This document shows positions 45,117 through 53,898 of a stretch of 64,000 bases of DNA, one piece after another. The first letter of the stretch is position 1. Every line of letters begins with the position of its first letter. Where the stretch lies: contig NZ_CP104558.1 in the NCBI RefSeq assembly GCF_025398035.1, positions 1,550,001 through 1,614,000 of the forward strand, written 5' to 3'. The DNA is from Rossellomorea vietnamensis. GTDB lineage: Bacteria; Bacillota; Bacilli; Bacillales; Bacillaceae_B. The notes beneath the pieces are model-generated. The model saw only the letters and a list, made by a program, of their open reading frames with translations. It was not told where the DNA came from and made no database searches. A program made the translations under genes and the position numbers.

Positions 45117-45638
45117 TCAACCACCCGCAGGAGCTGGACCGGCTGCAGGTGCTGCTGTACGCTGACCAAGTTCCTGATCCAGTACCAATAGAGCGGCGGG
45201 ATTATCTCCGGCAAGTTTCAACCGGTCTACGATCGTCAGTGCCTGAGCTTCTTCATCAATCTGTTCTCTCAGAAATTCCTGAATGATGACAGCAGTCTGT
45301 TGATCATTTTGGGCGGCATAGTTGTACGCTTGTTGATAGGAGTTTGTCACGAATTGCTCATGCTCCAGCACTTTTTGAAACGTTTGAAGAGGGGTGCCAT
45401 ACTCTTTCGGCTGCGCAGGAAGCTGCTGAAGATCGACTAGCCCTCCCCTGTCTGTCACATAGTCGATAAGCTTTAACATATGTGTTCGCTCTTCTTCCGA
45501 CTGTAGTCTCAGCCAACTGGCCATTCCTGTATAATTCTGATTCGCCATATAGGCTGACATGGCAAGATACAGAGTAGTAGACACGTGCTCGATTCCAATC
45601 AAATTATTTAAGAGCTTTTGAATTTGTTCGTTAAGCAT
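45117..45638 (-). CDS. Ferritin-like iron-storage protein
   Basis: 173 residues from ATG 45638 (GGAGGAAGGG upstream). A four-helix ferritin fold with ferroxidase ligands in NLIGIEHVSTTLYLAMSAYM (Glu), EEERTHMLKLIDYV (Glu-X2-His), KVLEHEQFVTNSY (Glu) and FLREQIDEEAQALTI (Glu/Gln). The last 15 residues are Ala/Pro/Gly-rich and unlike standard ferritins. Stores iron or protects against Fenton chemistry. No Fur box was found just upstream. Confidence 0.88.
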   Translation of the reverse strand: MLNEQIQKLLNNLIGIEHVSTTLYLAMSAYMANQNYTGMASWLRLQSEEERTHMLKLIDYVTDRGGLVDLQQLPAQPKEYGTPLQTFQKVLEHEQFVTNSYQQAYNYAAQNDQQTAVIIQEFLREQIDEEAQALTIVDRLKLAGDNPAALLVLDQELGQRTAAPAAGPAPAGG

Positions 45639-45712
45639 ACCCTTCCTCCTTAAAATATTTTGACTCTTCATTTTATTGAAGGAAAGTAATAATTATGATG
45701 GATTCATTAAAC

Positions 45713-46651
45713 CTACATATGGTGATGTTGTTTCCCCTCGAGGAACCGCTTTTGTTTTCTTCTGACCACAAATTCTTCGAGGGTCCCGGACCCGCACACG
45801 ACTCCAAGAACGATGAACACCAGTCCGAACAGATGATAGATCGTCACGGTTTCACTAAGAAAAACCGCCGCTCCCAGAAGTGAGAAAAAGGTATTGAGAT
45901 TAAGGAAAATCGATGTTTCGGCAGCCCCTAATTTTCCAATCGAATGATTGTAGATCATATGTCCGACTGCTGTGGCCAATATGGCCGAGGCAAAAAACAG
46001 CACCCATATGGCGGCCGGTGCATCGCCTAACTGTTTCAGTCCTCCCGGCTCTGTGATCAGGCTTATGACAAACAGAACGACAGAACCAAACACAAGCATA
46101 TAACCCGTCAATAACCGGGGATCCAACGTCTTGGCGGCACGGCTTATGATGATGAAGCTCAACGCCTGAGAAAAAATGGAGATGAAAATGAACAAGTCCC
46201 CTATCTTCAGTCCACCGAGTCCTTCCCCTCCCGACAGTACAATGATCGTCACACCGACACTACCTGAAAGAAACCCGATGATCTTAATCACGGTCGGCCG
46301 GTTCCTGAGGATGATTGTCGCCATTAGAGCCGTTAATAATGGCCCCGTGCCAAGGATCAGTCCACCGTTTGTAGACGACGTTCCGGTTAACCCGACGGAT
46401 AAAAAATAATGATGACTGACCACATTTAGCAGACCACCGGTAATGATGAACAGGAATTCCTGTGCTGTCGGCTTCCTGATCTTTCCCATCAGGCCGAGGA
46501 GAATGAATACTGTAACCCCTGCTGTGAAAATGCGCAGCGAGGTGATTGTAACAGGTGTAAATTCGCTTACAAGCGTTTTTAAAGCCGGCACATTAAAGCC
46601 CCATATGAGCATGATGAACACAAGGATGATATACGTTTGCCATTTTTTCAA
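45713..46651 (-). CDS. EamA/DMT family transporter
   Basis: 312 residues with ten membrane segments in two EamA repeats (IMLIWGFNVPALKTLV... and ...LFFASAILATAVGHMIYNHSIGKLGAAETSIFLNLNTFF). Start is TTG 46651 (MKKWQTYIILVFI), with GAAGG about 12 bp upstream. The C-terminus is basic and His-rich (RRKQKRFLEGKQHHHM). Metabolite exporter or importer; substrate unknown. Confidence 0.88.
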   Translation of the reverse strand: MKKWQTYIILVFIMLIWGFNVPALKTLVSEFTPVTITSLRIFTAGVTVFILLGLMGKIRKPTAQEFLFIITGGLLNVVSHHYFLSVGLTGTSSTNGGLILGTGPLLTALMATIILRNRPTVIKIIGFLSGSVGVTIIVLSGGEGLGGLKIGDLFIFISIFSQALSFIIISRAAKTLDPRLLTGYMLVFGSVVLFVISLITEPGGLKQLGDAPAAIWVLFFASAILATAVGHMIYNHSIGKLGAAETSIFLNLNTFFSLLGAAVFLSETVTIYHLFGLVFIVLGVVCGSGTLEEFVVRRKQKRFLEGKQHHHM

Positions 46652-46836
46652 TTCGTCGGAGCCTTCTTTCTATATCGGATATTTCATCCAATCATAGCAC
46701 CCGAAAGCCATTCCGACTAGAGATAGAAATCCTTTTTTGGAAACAAAAGGGACATTTCAGCCCTGAAATAGACAACACCTTTATTCTCCCCGACCCAAGA
46801 CTATGCTATAGTATAGGTCGAAAGGGGTTTTTTAAC

Positions 46837-47175
46837 ATGACAAATCAAGAATTGCCACCAAAAACATGTACCATCGAGCGTTTAGTCACAAAAGCGGAAG
46901 ACGTTGAAAAAGTGCTTCAAGGAACGAAAACGGCGACCCGTCGAAACGGAAGATACGCGGATATCGGGGAAATCATGGAGCTTCAAGGAAAGAAATACAT
47001 AGTGAACAGCGTCTATTCACAGTCACTCGGTGAACTGACAGACGATCACGCCAAGCAAGAAGGGTTTAAATCAGTGGAGGATTATAAAAACGCCATCCTT
47101 TCTTATCATCCAGGAATGCCGTGGCACCCCAACATGAGAGTATGGGTCCACGAATTTAGCTTAGTGACAGAATAG
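46837..47175 (+). CDS. ASCH domain protein
   Basis: 112 residues: KTCTIERLVTKAEDVEKVLQGTKTATRRNGRYADIGEIMELQGKKY is the ASCH beta-barrel with its GxKxxT-type motif, related to PUA RNA-binding domains. AAAGGGG lies 9 bp before the ATG; a TATAGTAT -10-like sequence is just upstream. Likely RNA binding or nucleoside hydrolase; the relative YqfB hydrolyses acetylcytidine. The next gene starts 10 bp after it. Confidence 0.8.
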   Translation: MTNQELPPKTCTIERLVTKAEDVEKVLQGTKTATRRNGRYADIGEIMELQGKKYIVNSVYSQSLGELTDDHAKQEGFKSVEDYKNAILSYHPGMPWHPNMRVWVHEFSLVTE

Positions 47176-47185
47176 AGCACTTCCC

Positions 47186-47632
47186 ATGGAGCAACTGCTA
47201 TATAGAACTCTGATCTATCTTCATGTCATAAGTGTCGTGGCTTCCATCGGGCCATTTTTCTTACTTCTCTTGACGATGAACAAGTTACGGACCGCTTCCC
47301 GGTCCACCCTGCCTTCGTACCTGGATACATTCCGGTACACGGTGCAGCTTTCCAAGCATTCAGGGCACGTCTTAGTCGGAACGGGGATTCTCCTCGTGCT
47401 TCTCGGACCATGGACCTGGACGACGCCGTGGATCATCATGACCCTCGTCATCATGTTATGTTCTCTCTTCTTTCTTGCACGGGCATTTTCGCCGACTTTA
47501 AGGAAGTTCGGAGAGGAAGGTGCCGACAGGGAAAAGCTTGTTGGAAAGTTACATCGGACCGTTTGGACTTATCTCATTCTCCTCCTGGCCATGCTGTGGT
47601 TTATGGTGGTGAAACCGGGTATGTGGGTGTAA
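47186..47632 (+). CDS. Four-helix membrane protein, DUF2269/CopD-like
   Basis: 148 residues with four membrane segments; starts MEQLLYRTLIYLHVISVVASIGPFF with a conserved-looking His in each of helices 1 and 2 (LIYLHVI, LSKHSGHV). No good ribosome site; translation may be coupled to the ASCH gene ending 10 bp upstream. Function unknown. Confidence 0.7.
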   Translation: MEQLLYRTLIYLHVISVVASIGPFFLLLLTMNKLRTASRSTLPSYLDTFRYTVQLSKHSGHVLVGTGILLVLLGPWTWTTPWIIMTLVIMLCSLFFLARAFSPTLRKFGEEGADREKLVGKLHRTVWTYLILLLAMLWFMVVKPGMWV

Positions 47633-47637
47633 TTTTT

Positions 47638-47687
47638 GCGTGTACCAGGTACAATCGGGGATGATTGTGCCTGGTACACGCTTTTTT
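47638..47687 (+). terminator. Terminator with 19-bp stem
   Basis: GCGTGTACCAGGTACAATC and its near-perfect complement (one G-U) around GGGGAT, then seven T; longer than usual. Confidence 0.85.
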
Positions 47688-47815
47688 ATTTCATGACATT
47701 GTTTCGATATAAAAACACTCTACTCATTCCCCGTATATTTCATCAGCCCTTGTACAAACCTTCCAACTCTTTTATTCTAGTAATAATAGAATTTTCAAAA
47801 AAGAAGGAAGCTTTG

Positions 47816-49399
47816 ATGAAAAAATTCACTCTTCAGTCCAAGATTATCTTCATTGTATTAACTCTTCTCTCCGTTTTGATTTTATCCCTGTCGGTGATTT
47901 TCTTTCGAATGTTATCTGGGACACTGACAGATTTGAAAGGAAAACAGGCTCTTGCCGTGGCACAATCAGTCTCCAAGATGCCTGCTCTCATCGAAGCATT
48001 CAATCAAAAGCAGCCCGAAGATATCATCCAGCCCTTAGTGGAAGATATCCGGAAAGAAACCGGGGCCACTTTCATTGTGGTGGGCAATAAAGACTCTGTC
48101 CGTTATTCCCATCCCTTGCCTGAACGTCTTGGAAAAAAGATGGTTGGTGGGGACAATGATAGGGCTTTAATAAACGGGGATTCTTACGTTTCTCATGCGA
48201 CCGGATCACTCGGTCCCTCTGTCCGGGGAAAAGTTCCGATCAGAAACAATCAAAATGAAATCATCGGTGTTGTATCAGTCGGATTTCTTGAAGACAGTAT
48301 CCATGATATTGTCATTCCTTACCGGACAAAGGTGTTAATACTCGTCACTATCATCCTTTTAATCGGGATCATCGGCTCCTTTTTCATAGGAAAAGGGATC
48401 AAGAAAGCAATCTTCGGTTTGGAGCCTAAAGAAATCGCCATGCAGTTCAAGGAAAAGCGGGCGATTATTGAATCGGTACGTGAAGGGATCATTGCCATCG
48501 ACCAGCATGGATTGATCACTGAAATCAATGCGAAAGCTCACAGCATTCTTGCAATCAATCATCACCATTCAAATAGAGGCAGGTATATTTTAGACGTCAT
48601 TCCTGATACAAAAATGGTAGATGTACTGGAAACTAGGGAAAGTCAGCTTGACGACGAGATTTCTCTGAATCATCATGACCTCATCGTCAACAGGCTGCCG
48701 ATTTTTGAAGAAGAAAAAATTGTAGGAGTAGTCGCCAGTTTTAGAAGAAAGGATGAAATCGATCAGCTTACGAAGGAGCTATCACAGGTTCAAGAATATG
48801 CAGGCATCCTCAGGTCCCAGACCCATGAGTATCGAAATAAATTGAATACGATTGCCGGCCTGATTCAGCTTCGTCATCATGATGAAGCATTGACCCTCAT
48901 ACAGGAAGAGGCATCGGGTTATGAGGAACTGATTCAGTTTTTATTGAAAGCCGTACCGGATCCCGTACTTTCCGGTCTTATTATCGGAAAATACAATCGG
49001 TCTCAGGAATTGAAGGTATCTTTCTCGATTCATCCTGATAGTTCGATCACTACGCCGCTTACGGATATACAGAGGGAAAAATTGATTACGATCATTGGGA
49101 ATATACTTGATAACGCATTTGATGAAGTATTATCCTATCCCCTACATAAAAGACATGTTCAATTATTCATGACGGATCTTGGGAATGATTTCATCTTTGA
49201 AATAGAAGATAGTGGTAAAGGAATACAGGATTTTGAATCCATATTTAAAAAGGGATACTCCACTAAAACGGGTAAGGACCGGGGAATCGGTCTTCACCTC
49301 GTCCAGAAGAGTGTCAGGCATCTAGAAGGGGATATTACAATTGATAAAAGTGAGCTTGGGGGAGCCCTGTTTACGGTCAGCATTCCAAAACAGCAATAG
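47816..49399 (+). CDS. CitA/DcuS-type sensor histidine kinase
   Basis: 527 residues from ATG 47816 (AGAAGGAAG). Membrane helix 10-31, an extracytoplasmic PAS-like sensor (about 35-170) with the carboxylate-binding block VRYSHPLPERLG near 95-105 and VRGKVPI, a second helix 172-193, the conserved linker GLEPKEIA (201-208), a cytoplasmic PAS domain, phospho-acceptor His337 in LRSQTHEYRNKLN, and a HATPase domain (GNILDNAFDEV, DSGKGI, GIGLHLV). It should sense citrate, malate or another carboxylate and act with the response regulator next door. Confidence 0.92.
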   Translation: MKKFTLQSKIIFIVLTLLSVLILSLSVIFFRMLSGTLTDLKGKQALAVAQSVSKMPALIEAFNQKQPEDIIQPLVEDIRKETGATFIVVGNKDSVRYSHPLPERLGKKMVGGDNDRALINGDSYVSHATGSLGPSVRGKVPIRNNQNEIIGVVSVGFLEDSIHDIVIPYRTKVLILVTIILLIGIIGSFFIGKGIKKAIFGLEPKEIAMQFKEKRAIIESVREGIIAIDQHGLITEINAKAHSILAINHHHSNRGRYILDVIPDTKMVDVLETRESQLDDEISLNHHDLIVNRLPIFEEEKIVGVVASFRRKDEIDQLTKELSQVQEYAGILRSQTHEYRNKLNTIAGLIQLRHHDEALTLIQEEASGYEELIQFLLKAVPDPVLSGLIIGKYNRSQELKVSFSIHPDSSITTPLTDIQREKLITIIGNILDNAFDEVLSYPLHKRHVQLFMTDLGNDFIFEIEDSGKGIQDFESIFKKGYSTKTGKDRGIGLHLVQKSVRHLEGDITIDKSELGGALFTVSIPKQQ

Positions 49400-49411
49400 G
49401 GGGCGAATGAA

Positions 49412-50101
49412 TTGCGTAAGTGGAACGTATTCATTATAGAAGATGACATTCAGACAGCTGAAATCAACAGTACGTATATCACTCAAATGGAGCGGTTTCA
49501 GGTAGGTGGGATTGCCACCACCATCACAGAAGCCAAAAAAGTGTTACCTGTCGTCAATCCGGACTTGATACTCCTTGACGTTTACTTCCCGGATGGGACG
49601 GGCAGTGAATTTCTATGGGAGATCAGAAAAGAGTACCGTAACACTGATGTCATCCTCGTTACAGCAGCCAGGGAAACCGAGCATATTTCAAACGCCATTC
49701 GTGGCGGTGCATTTGATTATATCTTGAAGCCCATCATCTTTAACCGATTTGAAGAAACTCTCCTCAAATACCAGCAGTATAAAGAGAGAATGAATGATCC
49801 ACAAGTGGAGAATCAGCACGATGTGGATAATCTATTTAACCGGAAGAAGAGTAGCGGCAGCATCCGGACTGTACCAGATCCCCCAAAAGGGATTGATATG
49901 ATTACATTGGAGTCCATTCATAAAGCAATAGAAACGAATGACGTTCGGGGTTACACTGCAGAAGAAATGGCCGCCGAGGTAGGTGTCACCAGGACTACTG
50001 CCAGGCGTTATCTGGAGTACCTGGTTTCACAAAAGAAAATCAGTGTAGAGTTGACGTACGGTGGTGTAGGCAGACCACAGAGGAGATACTTTGCACCATA
50101 A
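49412..50101 (+). CDS. CitB/DcuR-type response regulator
   Basis: 229 residues from TTG 49412 (AGGGGG upstream). Receiver domain with Asp11/12, phospho-acceptor Asp56 in LILLDVYFPDG, Thr84 and Lys106; then a DNA-binding domain with GYTAEEMAAEVGVTRTTARRYLEYLV and GRPQRRYF at the end, the layout of CitT/DctR/MalR. Thirteen bp after the kinase. It faces the tctCBA operon and probably activates it. Confidence 0.92.
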   Translation: MRKWNVFIIEDDIQTAEINSTYITQMERFQVGGIATTITEAKKVLPVVNPDLILLDVYFPDGTGSEFLWEIRKEYRNTDVILVTAARETEHISNAIRGGAFDYILKPIIFNRFEETLLKYQQYKERMNDPQVENQHDVDNLFNRKKSSGSIRTVPDPPKGIDMITLESIHKAIETNDVRGYTAEEMAAEVGVTRTTARRYLEYLVSQKKISVELTYGGVGRPQRRYFAP

Positions 50102-50104
50102 TAG

Positions 50105-50137
50105 AAAGCAGTGAGGCAAGAATCGTCTCACTGCTTT
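50105..50137. terminator. Bidirectional terminator
   Basis: AAAGCAGTGAG and CTCACTGCTTT, perfect 11-bp arms, between the regulator and tctA. Confidence 0.88.
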
Positions 50138-50144
50138 TCCATGT

Positions 50145-51659
50145 TCAAGCTTCTTTCTTTAAGTCCTCGAATTGCATGTTCCCCCTTTTCTTCCTAAGCC
50201 CTAATAGAGTTGGCAGAACAAGGGAGAGGAAAGATACGACCAATAATCCAATGGTGATGTTACTTTGGAGAAACACCCCGTACGAACCGTTCGAAATCGT
50301 CATCGCCTGCCTGAATGATTGCTCCATCATCCCCCCCAATATAAACGCAAGAATAAACGGCGGCGCCGGAAATTTGAACATCTTTAATACATAGCCCAAT
50401 ACACCGAATCCGACGAGAAGGTATAAATGGAATGTGTTAAAGCTGACGGCATATACCCCGATCAAACAGAATACGATAATCAAAGCAATCAATAACTGTT
50501 TCGGGATATAGAGAATTTTTGCCAGAATGGGAATAAGGGGCAGGTTGAGAACCAACAGAAAAAGATTCCCGATATACATACTTGCAATGACGCCCCAGAA
50601 AACGTCAGGATGATCCTGAAGCATTAACGGTCCCGGCTGTACCCCTACGACCAATAAGGCTCCAAGGAGAACGGCAGTCGTTCCAGATCCTGGTATCCCC
50701 AAGGTCAATAAGGGGACGAATGCACCGCTTGTTGCAGCATTATTCGATGTCTCAGGCGCAGCCAACCCTTTTATATTCCCTTTTCCGAATGAAGAGGGAT
50801 CTTTCGATAATCGTTTCTCTGAAATATAGGATAAGAAAGAGGCAATCGTTGCACCCGCTCCAGGAAGAACCCCAAGGATAAACCCCAGGACGGAGTGACG
50901 ACTGATCGGACCTGCCATTTCTTTTAGTTCATGCTTTTCAAGCTTTAAGCTTCCGACTGCCTCCTTTCCCTTCAACGTATTTTCATTCCTTGAAATGATC
51001 AACTGACATACTTCGGAAAGAGCGAATAACCCCAATGCAATGATGAGAAAATCGATTCCTTCGAGTAAACCCGGATTTCCGAATGTGAACCTCTGGGTAC
51101 CTGTCTGCTGATCGATCCCGACCGTTGCGACCATCAATCCAATCGTCGCTGAAATCAAGGCTTTATTGGTCGACCCCTCGGATAAACTGGATATTGCCGT
51201 AAGTCCAAGAAGCATGAGGGCGAAATACTCTGTCGGGCCGAATGTGATGGCAAGCTTCGCCATATAAGGGGCCACAAGCATGAGGGCCACAACGCTGATC
51301 GTCCCTCCTGCAAATGAAGAGATGGCGGCAATGGCGAGGGCTTTCCCTGCCTTCCCCTGCTTTGCCATGGGATATCCGTCAAACGCTGTGGCTACCGTAC
51401 CGGAAATCCCGGGAGCATTTAATAGAATCGAAGAAGTGGAGCCTCCAAATACAGCACCGTAATAGACCCCTGCCATCAGGATCAAAGCTGAAGCGGGGGA
51501 CATCCCGTAGCTGAGGGGAATCATGATCGCTATGGCGCTGATAGGTCCCAAACCCGGCAGCATACCAATGATCGTTCCAGCGAGTACCCCGATAAATGCA
51601 AAGAACAGGTTTTCCGGCGTGAAGGCTACTTGGAACCCATATAAGATACTTTCAATCAT
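50145..51659 (-). CDS. tctA: Tripartite tricarboxylate transporter, large permease TctA
   Basis: 504 residues with about 11-12 membrane segments. The repeated signature GTIIGMLPGLGPISAIAIMIP near residue 30 and LGFILGVLPGAGATIASFLSY near 255, and SILLNAPGISGTVATAFDGYPMAKQGKAGKAL, are diagnostic for TctA. ATG 51659 follows TAGGAGGTG. It imports a carboxylate with the aid of the periplasmic-type binding protein and a sodium or proton gradient. Last gene of tctCBA. Confidence 0.95.
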   Translation of the reverse strand: MIESILYGFQVAFTPENLFFAFIGVLAGTIIGMLPGLGPISAIAIMIPLSYGMSPASALILMAGVYYGAVFGGSTSSILLNAPGISGTVATAFDGYPMAKQGKAGKALAIAAISSFAGGTISVVALMLVAPYMAKLAITFGPTEYFALMLLGLTAISSLSEGSTNKALISATIGLMVATVGIDQQTGTQRFTFGNPGLLEGIDFLIIALGLFALSEVCQLIISRNENTLKGKEAVGSLKLEKHELKEMAGPISRHSVLGFILGVLPGAGATIASFLSYISEKRLSKDPSSFGKGNIKGLAAPETSNNAATSGAFVPLLTLGIPGSGTTAVLLGALLVVGVQPGPLMLQDHPDVFWGVIASMYIGNLFLLVLNLPLIPILAKILYIPKQLLIALIIVFCLIGVYAVSFNTFHLYLLVGFGVLGYVLKMFKFPAPPFILAFILGGMMEQSFRQAMTISNGSYGVFLQSNITIGLLVVSFLSLVLPTLLGLRKKRGNMQFEDLKKEA

Positions 51660-51672
51660 GCTCTTTCACCTC

Positions 51673-52131
51673 CTAAAAGGGGAGAATCCCCTGTGGTAAT
51701 GTTATATTGAGTAGATAGTTGAATGAATAATACATGACACCTGAAAAAAGAAAGGCCACAAGTACCGTCGTCACTTTCTTTTTGAACCCTAGCACAAACG
51801 GAATGACGAGCAAAAATAGAATAGTAGATAATAAAAATCCCACTGGTTCTAATAGAAAAATATAAATAAGTAGAGCTGCAAGCACAGATAGTAAAATGAT
51901 GAGATCTTCTTTTTTCACATAGCGCCTCTCCTTATCTGCATCCGTATCATCTTTCGCCTGTAAGAATAGAACGATGGCTAAAATGATGAGCAGGTATCCA
52001 AGACCTTTTGGAAGGACGTCGCTGTCGATGACCGCATATGGAAATGCCGGCAGCCGATAGCTCAGAGCCAGATAGACAACGGCAAACACGAGCAATACCA
52101 GTGAAATGATTCGATCTGGTTTGGTTCTCAT
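51673..52131 (-). CDS. tctB: Tripartite tricarboxylate transporter, small permease TctB
   Basis: 152 residues with four membrane segments and the usual TctB pattern: SLVLLVFAVVYLALSYRLPAFP, SDVLPKGLGYLLIILAIVLFLQA, and LLSTILFLLVIPFVLGFKK. ATG 52131, GGAGTGA 8 bp upstream. It sits between tctC and tctA as in other tct operons. Confidence 0.9.
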   Translation of the reverse strand: MRTKPDRIISLVLLVFAVVYLALSYRLPAFPYAVIDSDVLPKGLGYLLIILAIVLFLQAKDDTDADKERRYVKKEDLIILLSVLAALLIYIFLLEPVGFLLSTILFLLVIPFVLGFKKKVTTVLVAFLFSGVMYYSFNYLLNITLPQGILPF

Positions 52132-52185
52132 TTTGATTCACTCCTTATCAAGAAAGGGGGAACAGAAAACTCTGCTCCCGATCCC

Positions 52186-53199
52186 CTATTTTTTCAATCC
52201 GATTTCCTCCATCAGAGTCTCAATCTCTTTGTATTCCTCATCCAGGAATTGACCGAACTCTTCTGAGGACATATAGTTGTCCGTCCAGCCGAATTTATCA
52301 CGCATTTCCTTCCATTGATCCGTTTCAATCATTTCCTTGAACGCTTTTTCATAATAAGCAACGGCATCAGGGTCCATATCCTTTGGCCCTAAGAAACCAC
52401 GCCACACAACAAATTCATCATCAATCCCCTGTTCTTTTAACGTTGGGAACTCTGATACGGTATCTCCCTCCAACCGCTCAGGAGCCGTGATTGCGAGAAC
52501 CTTCACCTTACCGGCCCGGGCTTGTTCAGATGCTTCGGCAAGACCCGTGGAATAAACATCCACCTTTCCCCCGAGAAGCATGCTCATACCGGATCCGTCC
52601 TGAGCGGAAACGTATTTCAGCTTTTTCACATCGACCCCCGCTGCTTTCACAGCTTTAACGAACTGCATATGATCCATGCTTCCCGGTGAAGAAACCCCGA
52701 CAATCGATACAGACGTCGGATCCTTTTTCAACGCGTCTACAAGATCATTCATCGTATCGTAAGGGGAGTCCGCATCGACAACAAACGCAGCATAGTCAGC
52801 GATCACACCTGCTATCGGTGTGAAATCCTTGTGGGAAAGGGTTGATTGTCCATTAAGAGGGACAAAGAATATCGGCGGTGAAGTCACAAACATCGTGTGA
52901 TTGTCCCCTTTTTTCCCATTGATATAAGACCAGCCGACTGATCCACCACCACCTGGCTTATTCACTACCGCCATGCGCTGATCAATGATTTTCTGTTCTT
53001 CCATTACTTTTGATACCGTCCTTGCCGTAGTGTCCCAGCCTCCACCTGCACCAGCTGGAGCCACAACTTCAATCGGCTTTGATGGAGTCCATTCCCCATC
53101 ACTTTCAGAATTACTGGCCGTGTCCGAACCTCCGCATGCAGTGGTTACGACCAATAAACCCGATAAAATAAGAGCCATGATTCCATGTTTTTTCATCAT
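52186..53199 (-). CDS. tctC: Tripartite tricarboxylate transporter binding lipoprotein TctC
   Basis: 337 residues. Lipoprotein signal with Cys22 (VVTTAC). The mature part has PIEVVAPAGAGGGWDTTARTV, NKPGGGGSVGWSYI, and DVYSTGLAEASEQARAGKVKVLAITAPERL, typical of the Bug/TctC family that closes around small carboxylates. First gene of the operon, after AAGGGGG. It captures the ligand outside the membrane. Confidence 0.95.
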   Translation of the reverse strand: MMKKHGIMALILSGLLVVTTACGGSDTASNSESDGEWTPSKPIEVVAPAGAGGGWDTTARTVSKVMEEQKIIDQRMAVVNKPGGGGSVGWSYINGKKGDNHTMFVTSPPIFFVPLNGQSTLSHKDFTPIAGVIADYAAFVVDADSPYDTMNDLVDALKKDPTSVSIVGVSSPGSMDHMQFVKAVKAAGVDVKKLKYVSAQDGSGMSMLLGGKVDVYSTGLAEASEQARAGKVKVLAITAPERLEGDTVSEFPTLKEQGIDDEFVVWRGFLGPKDMDPDAVAYYEKAFKEMIETDQWKEMRDKFGWTDNYMSSEEFGQFLDEEYKEIETLMEEIGLKK

Positions 53200-53220
53200 T
53201 GATTTCCCCCTTTAATTTTC

Positions 53221-53239
53221 TGATAACGCTTTCATTATA
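53221..53239 (-). promoter_or_regulatory. tctCBA promoter -10 with overlapping cre
   Basis: On the minus strand TATAAT (53234-53239) is followed directly by TGAAAGCGTTATCA (53221-53234), a perfect fit to the CcpA cre consensus TGWAARCGYTWNCW. No good -35 is present (TTCTCA at 17 bp), as expected of an activator-dependent promoter. Confidence 0.8.
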
Positions 53240-53391
53240 GAAAATTCAGAAACCATTGAGAATAAATCGAAAATAAACTCCAAAAGAATCCTTCTGGCTA
53301 TTTTGTTTATAAAGTTCACAGACTATCCGTATTCCCCTTCCTCAACTCAAACATATGATGTAGCAACTCCTCTATTTTGAGAAAGGTGAGA

Positions 53392-53691
53392 ATGACATTG
53401 AATCAGCCATACACTCTGTATAGGCCCGCTCACGGCGGTGGAGGGCATGCAAGTTGGGGAAACGGCCACGGCCACGCGACTTGGGGACACGGAACAAGCT
53501 GGAACCAGGGAGGAAATTGGAATCACGGAGGAAACTGGGGATATCACGGCTGGGGCTACCCCGGATTTGCAGCCGGGACCGTGACAGGGTTAGCCGTCGG
53601 GGCTGCTGCGTCACCCGGGCCTTACCCGGTACCCGTTCCTGCTTATCCGTATCCTTATCCCTATCCACCGCCTTATCCCCAATCATACTGA
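53392..53691 (+). CDS. Gly/His/Trp-rich and Pro/Tyr-rich low-complexity protein
   Basis: 99 residues from ATG 53392 (AAAGGTGAG). Residues 15-60 are built of GHATWGHG, GGNWNHGGNWGYHGW-like pieces; a short hydrophobic stretch (GFAAGTVTGLAVGAAA) follows, then VPVPAYPYPYPYPPPYPQSY. Similar compositions occur in spore coat, exosporium and surface proteins of Bacillus; that assignment is inference. It has its own terminator. Confidence 0.68.
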   Translation: MTLNQPYTLYRPAHGGGGHASWGNGHGHATWGHGTSWNQGGNWNHGGNWGYHGWGYPGFAAGTVTGLAVGAAASPGPYPVPVPAYPYPYPYPPPYPQSY

Positions 53692-53697
53692 AAACGA

Positions 53698-53730
53698 AAA
53701 TCCCCGACTCCATTCAGGAGTCGGGGATTT
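53698..53730 (+). terminator. Terminator of the low-complexity protein gene
   Basis: AAATCCCCGACTCC and GGAGTCGGGGATTT, perfect 14-bp arms around ATTCA. Confidence 0.85.
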
Positions 53731-53837
53731 CTTGGTGATAGCACATATTACACTCTCTCTATTAACCCATGAAATTCCTCCCATGGAATAGAGTTAACGG
53801 ATCACGTGAATACTGGACGTTTTTCTATTGAAAAAAT

Positions 53838-53846
53838 GTGGTATAA
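53838..53846 (+). promoter_or_regulatory. Extended -10 promoter of the TerC gene
   Basis: TGGTATAAT is an extended -10 about 52 bp upstream of the start; the -35 is poor. The leader is too short for the yybP-ykoY manganese riboswitch that precedes some TerC genes. Confidence 0.5.
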
Positions 53847-53898
53847 TAGATTAGTTAGCAAATTATTCATAGATTCGTATACACAAGGAGGAAGCTAT

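Noticed and set aside
53740-53898. yybP-ykoY manganese riboswitch before the TerC gene
   Set aside because: The leader after the -10 is only about 45 nt and the needed motifs are absent.
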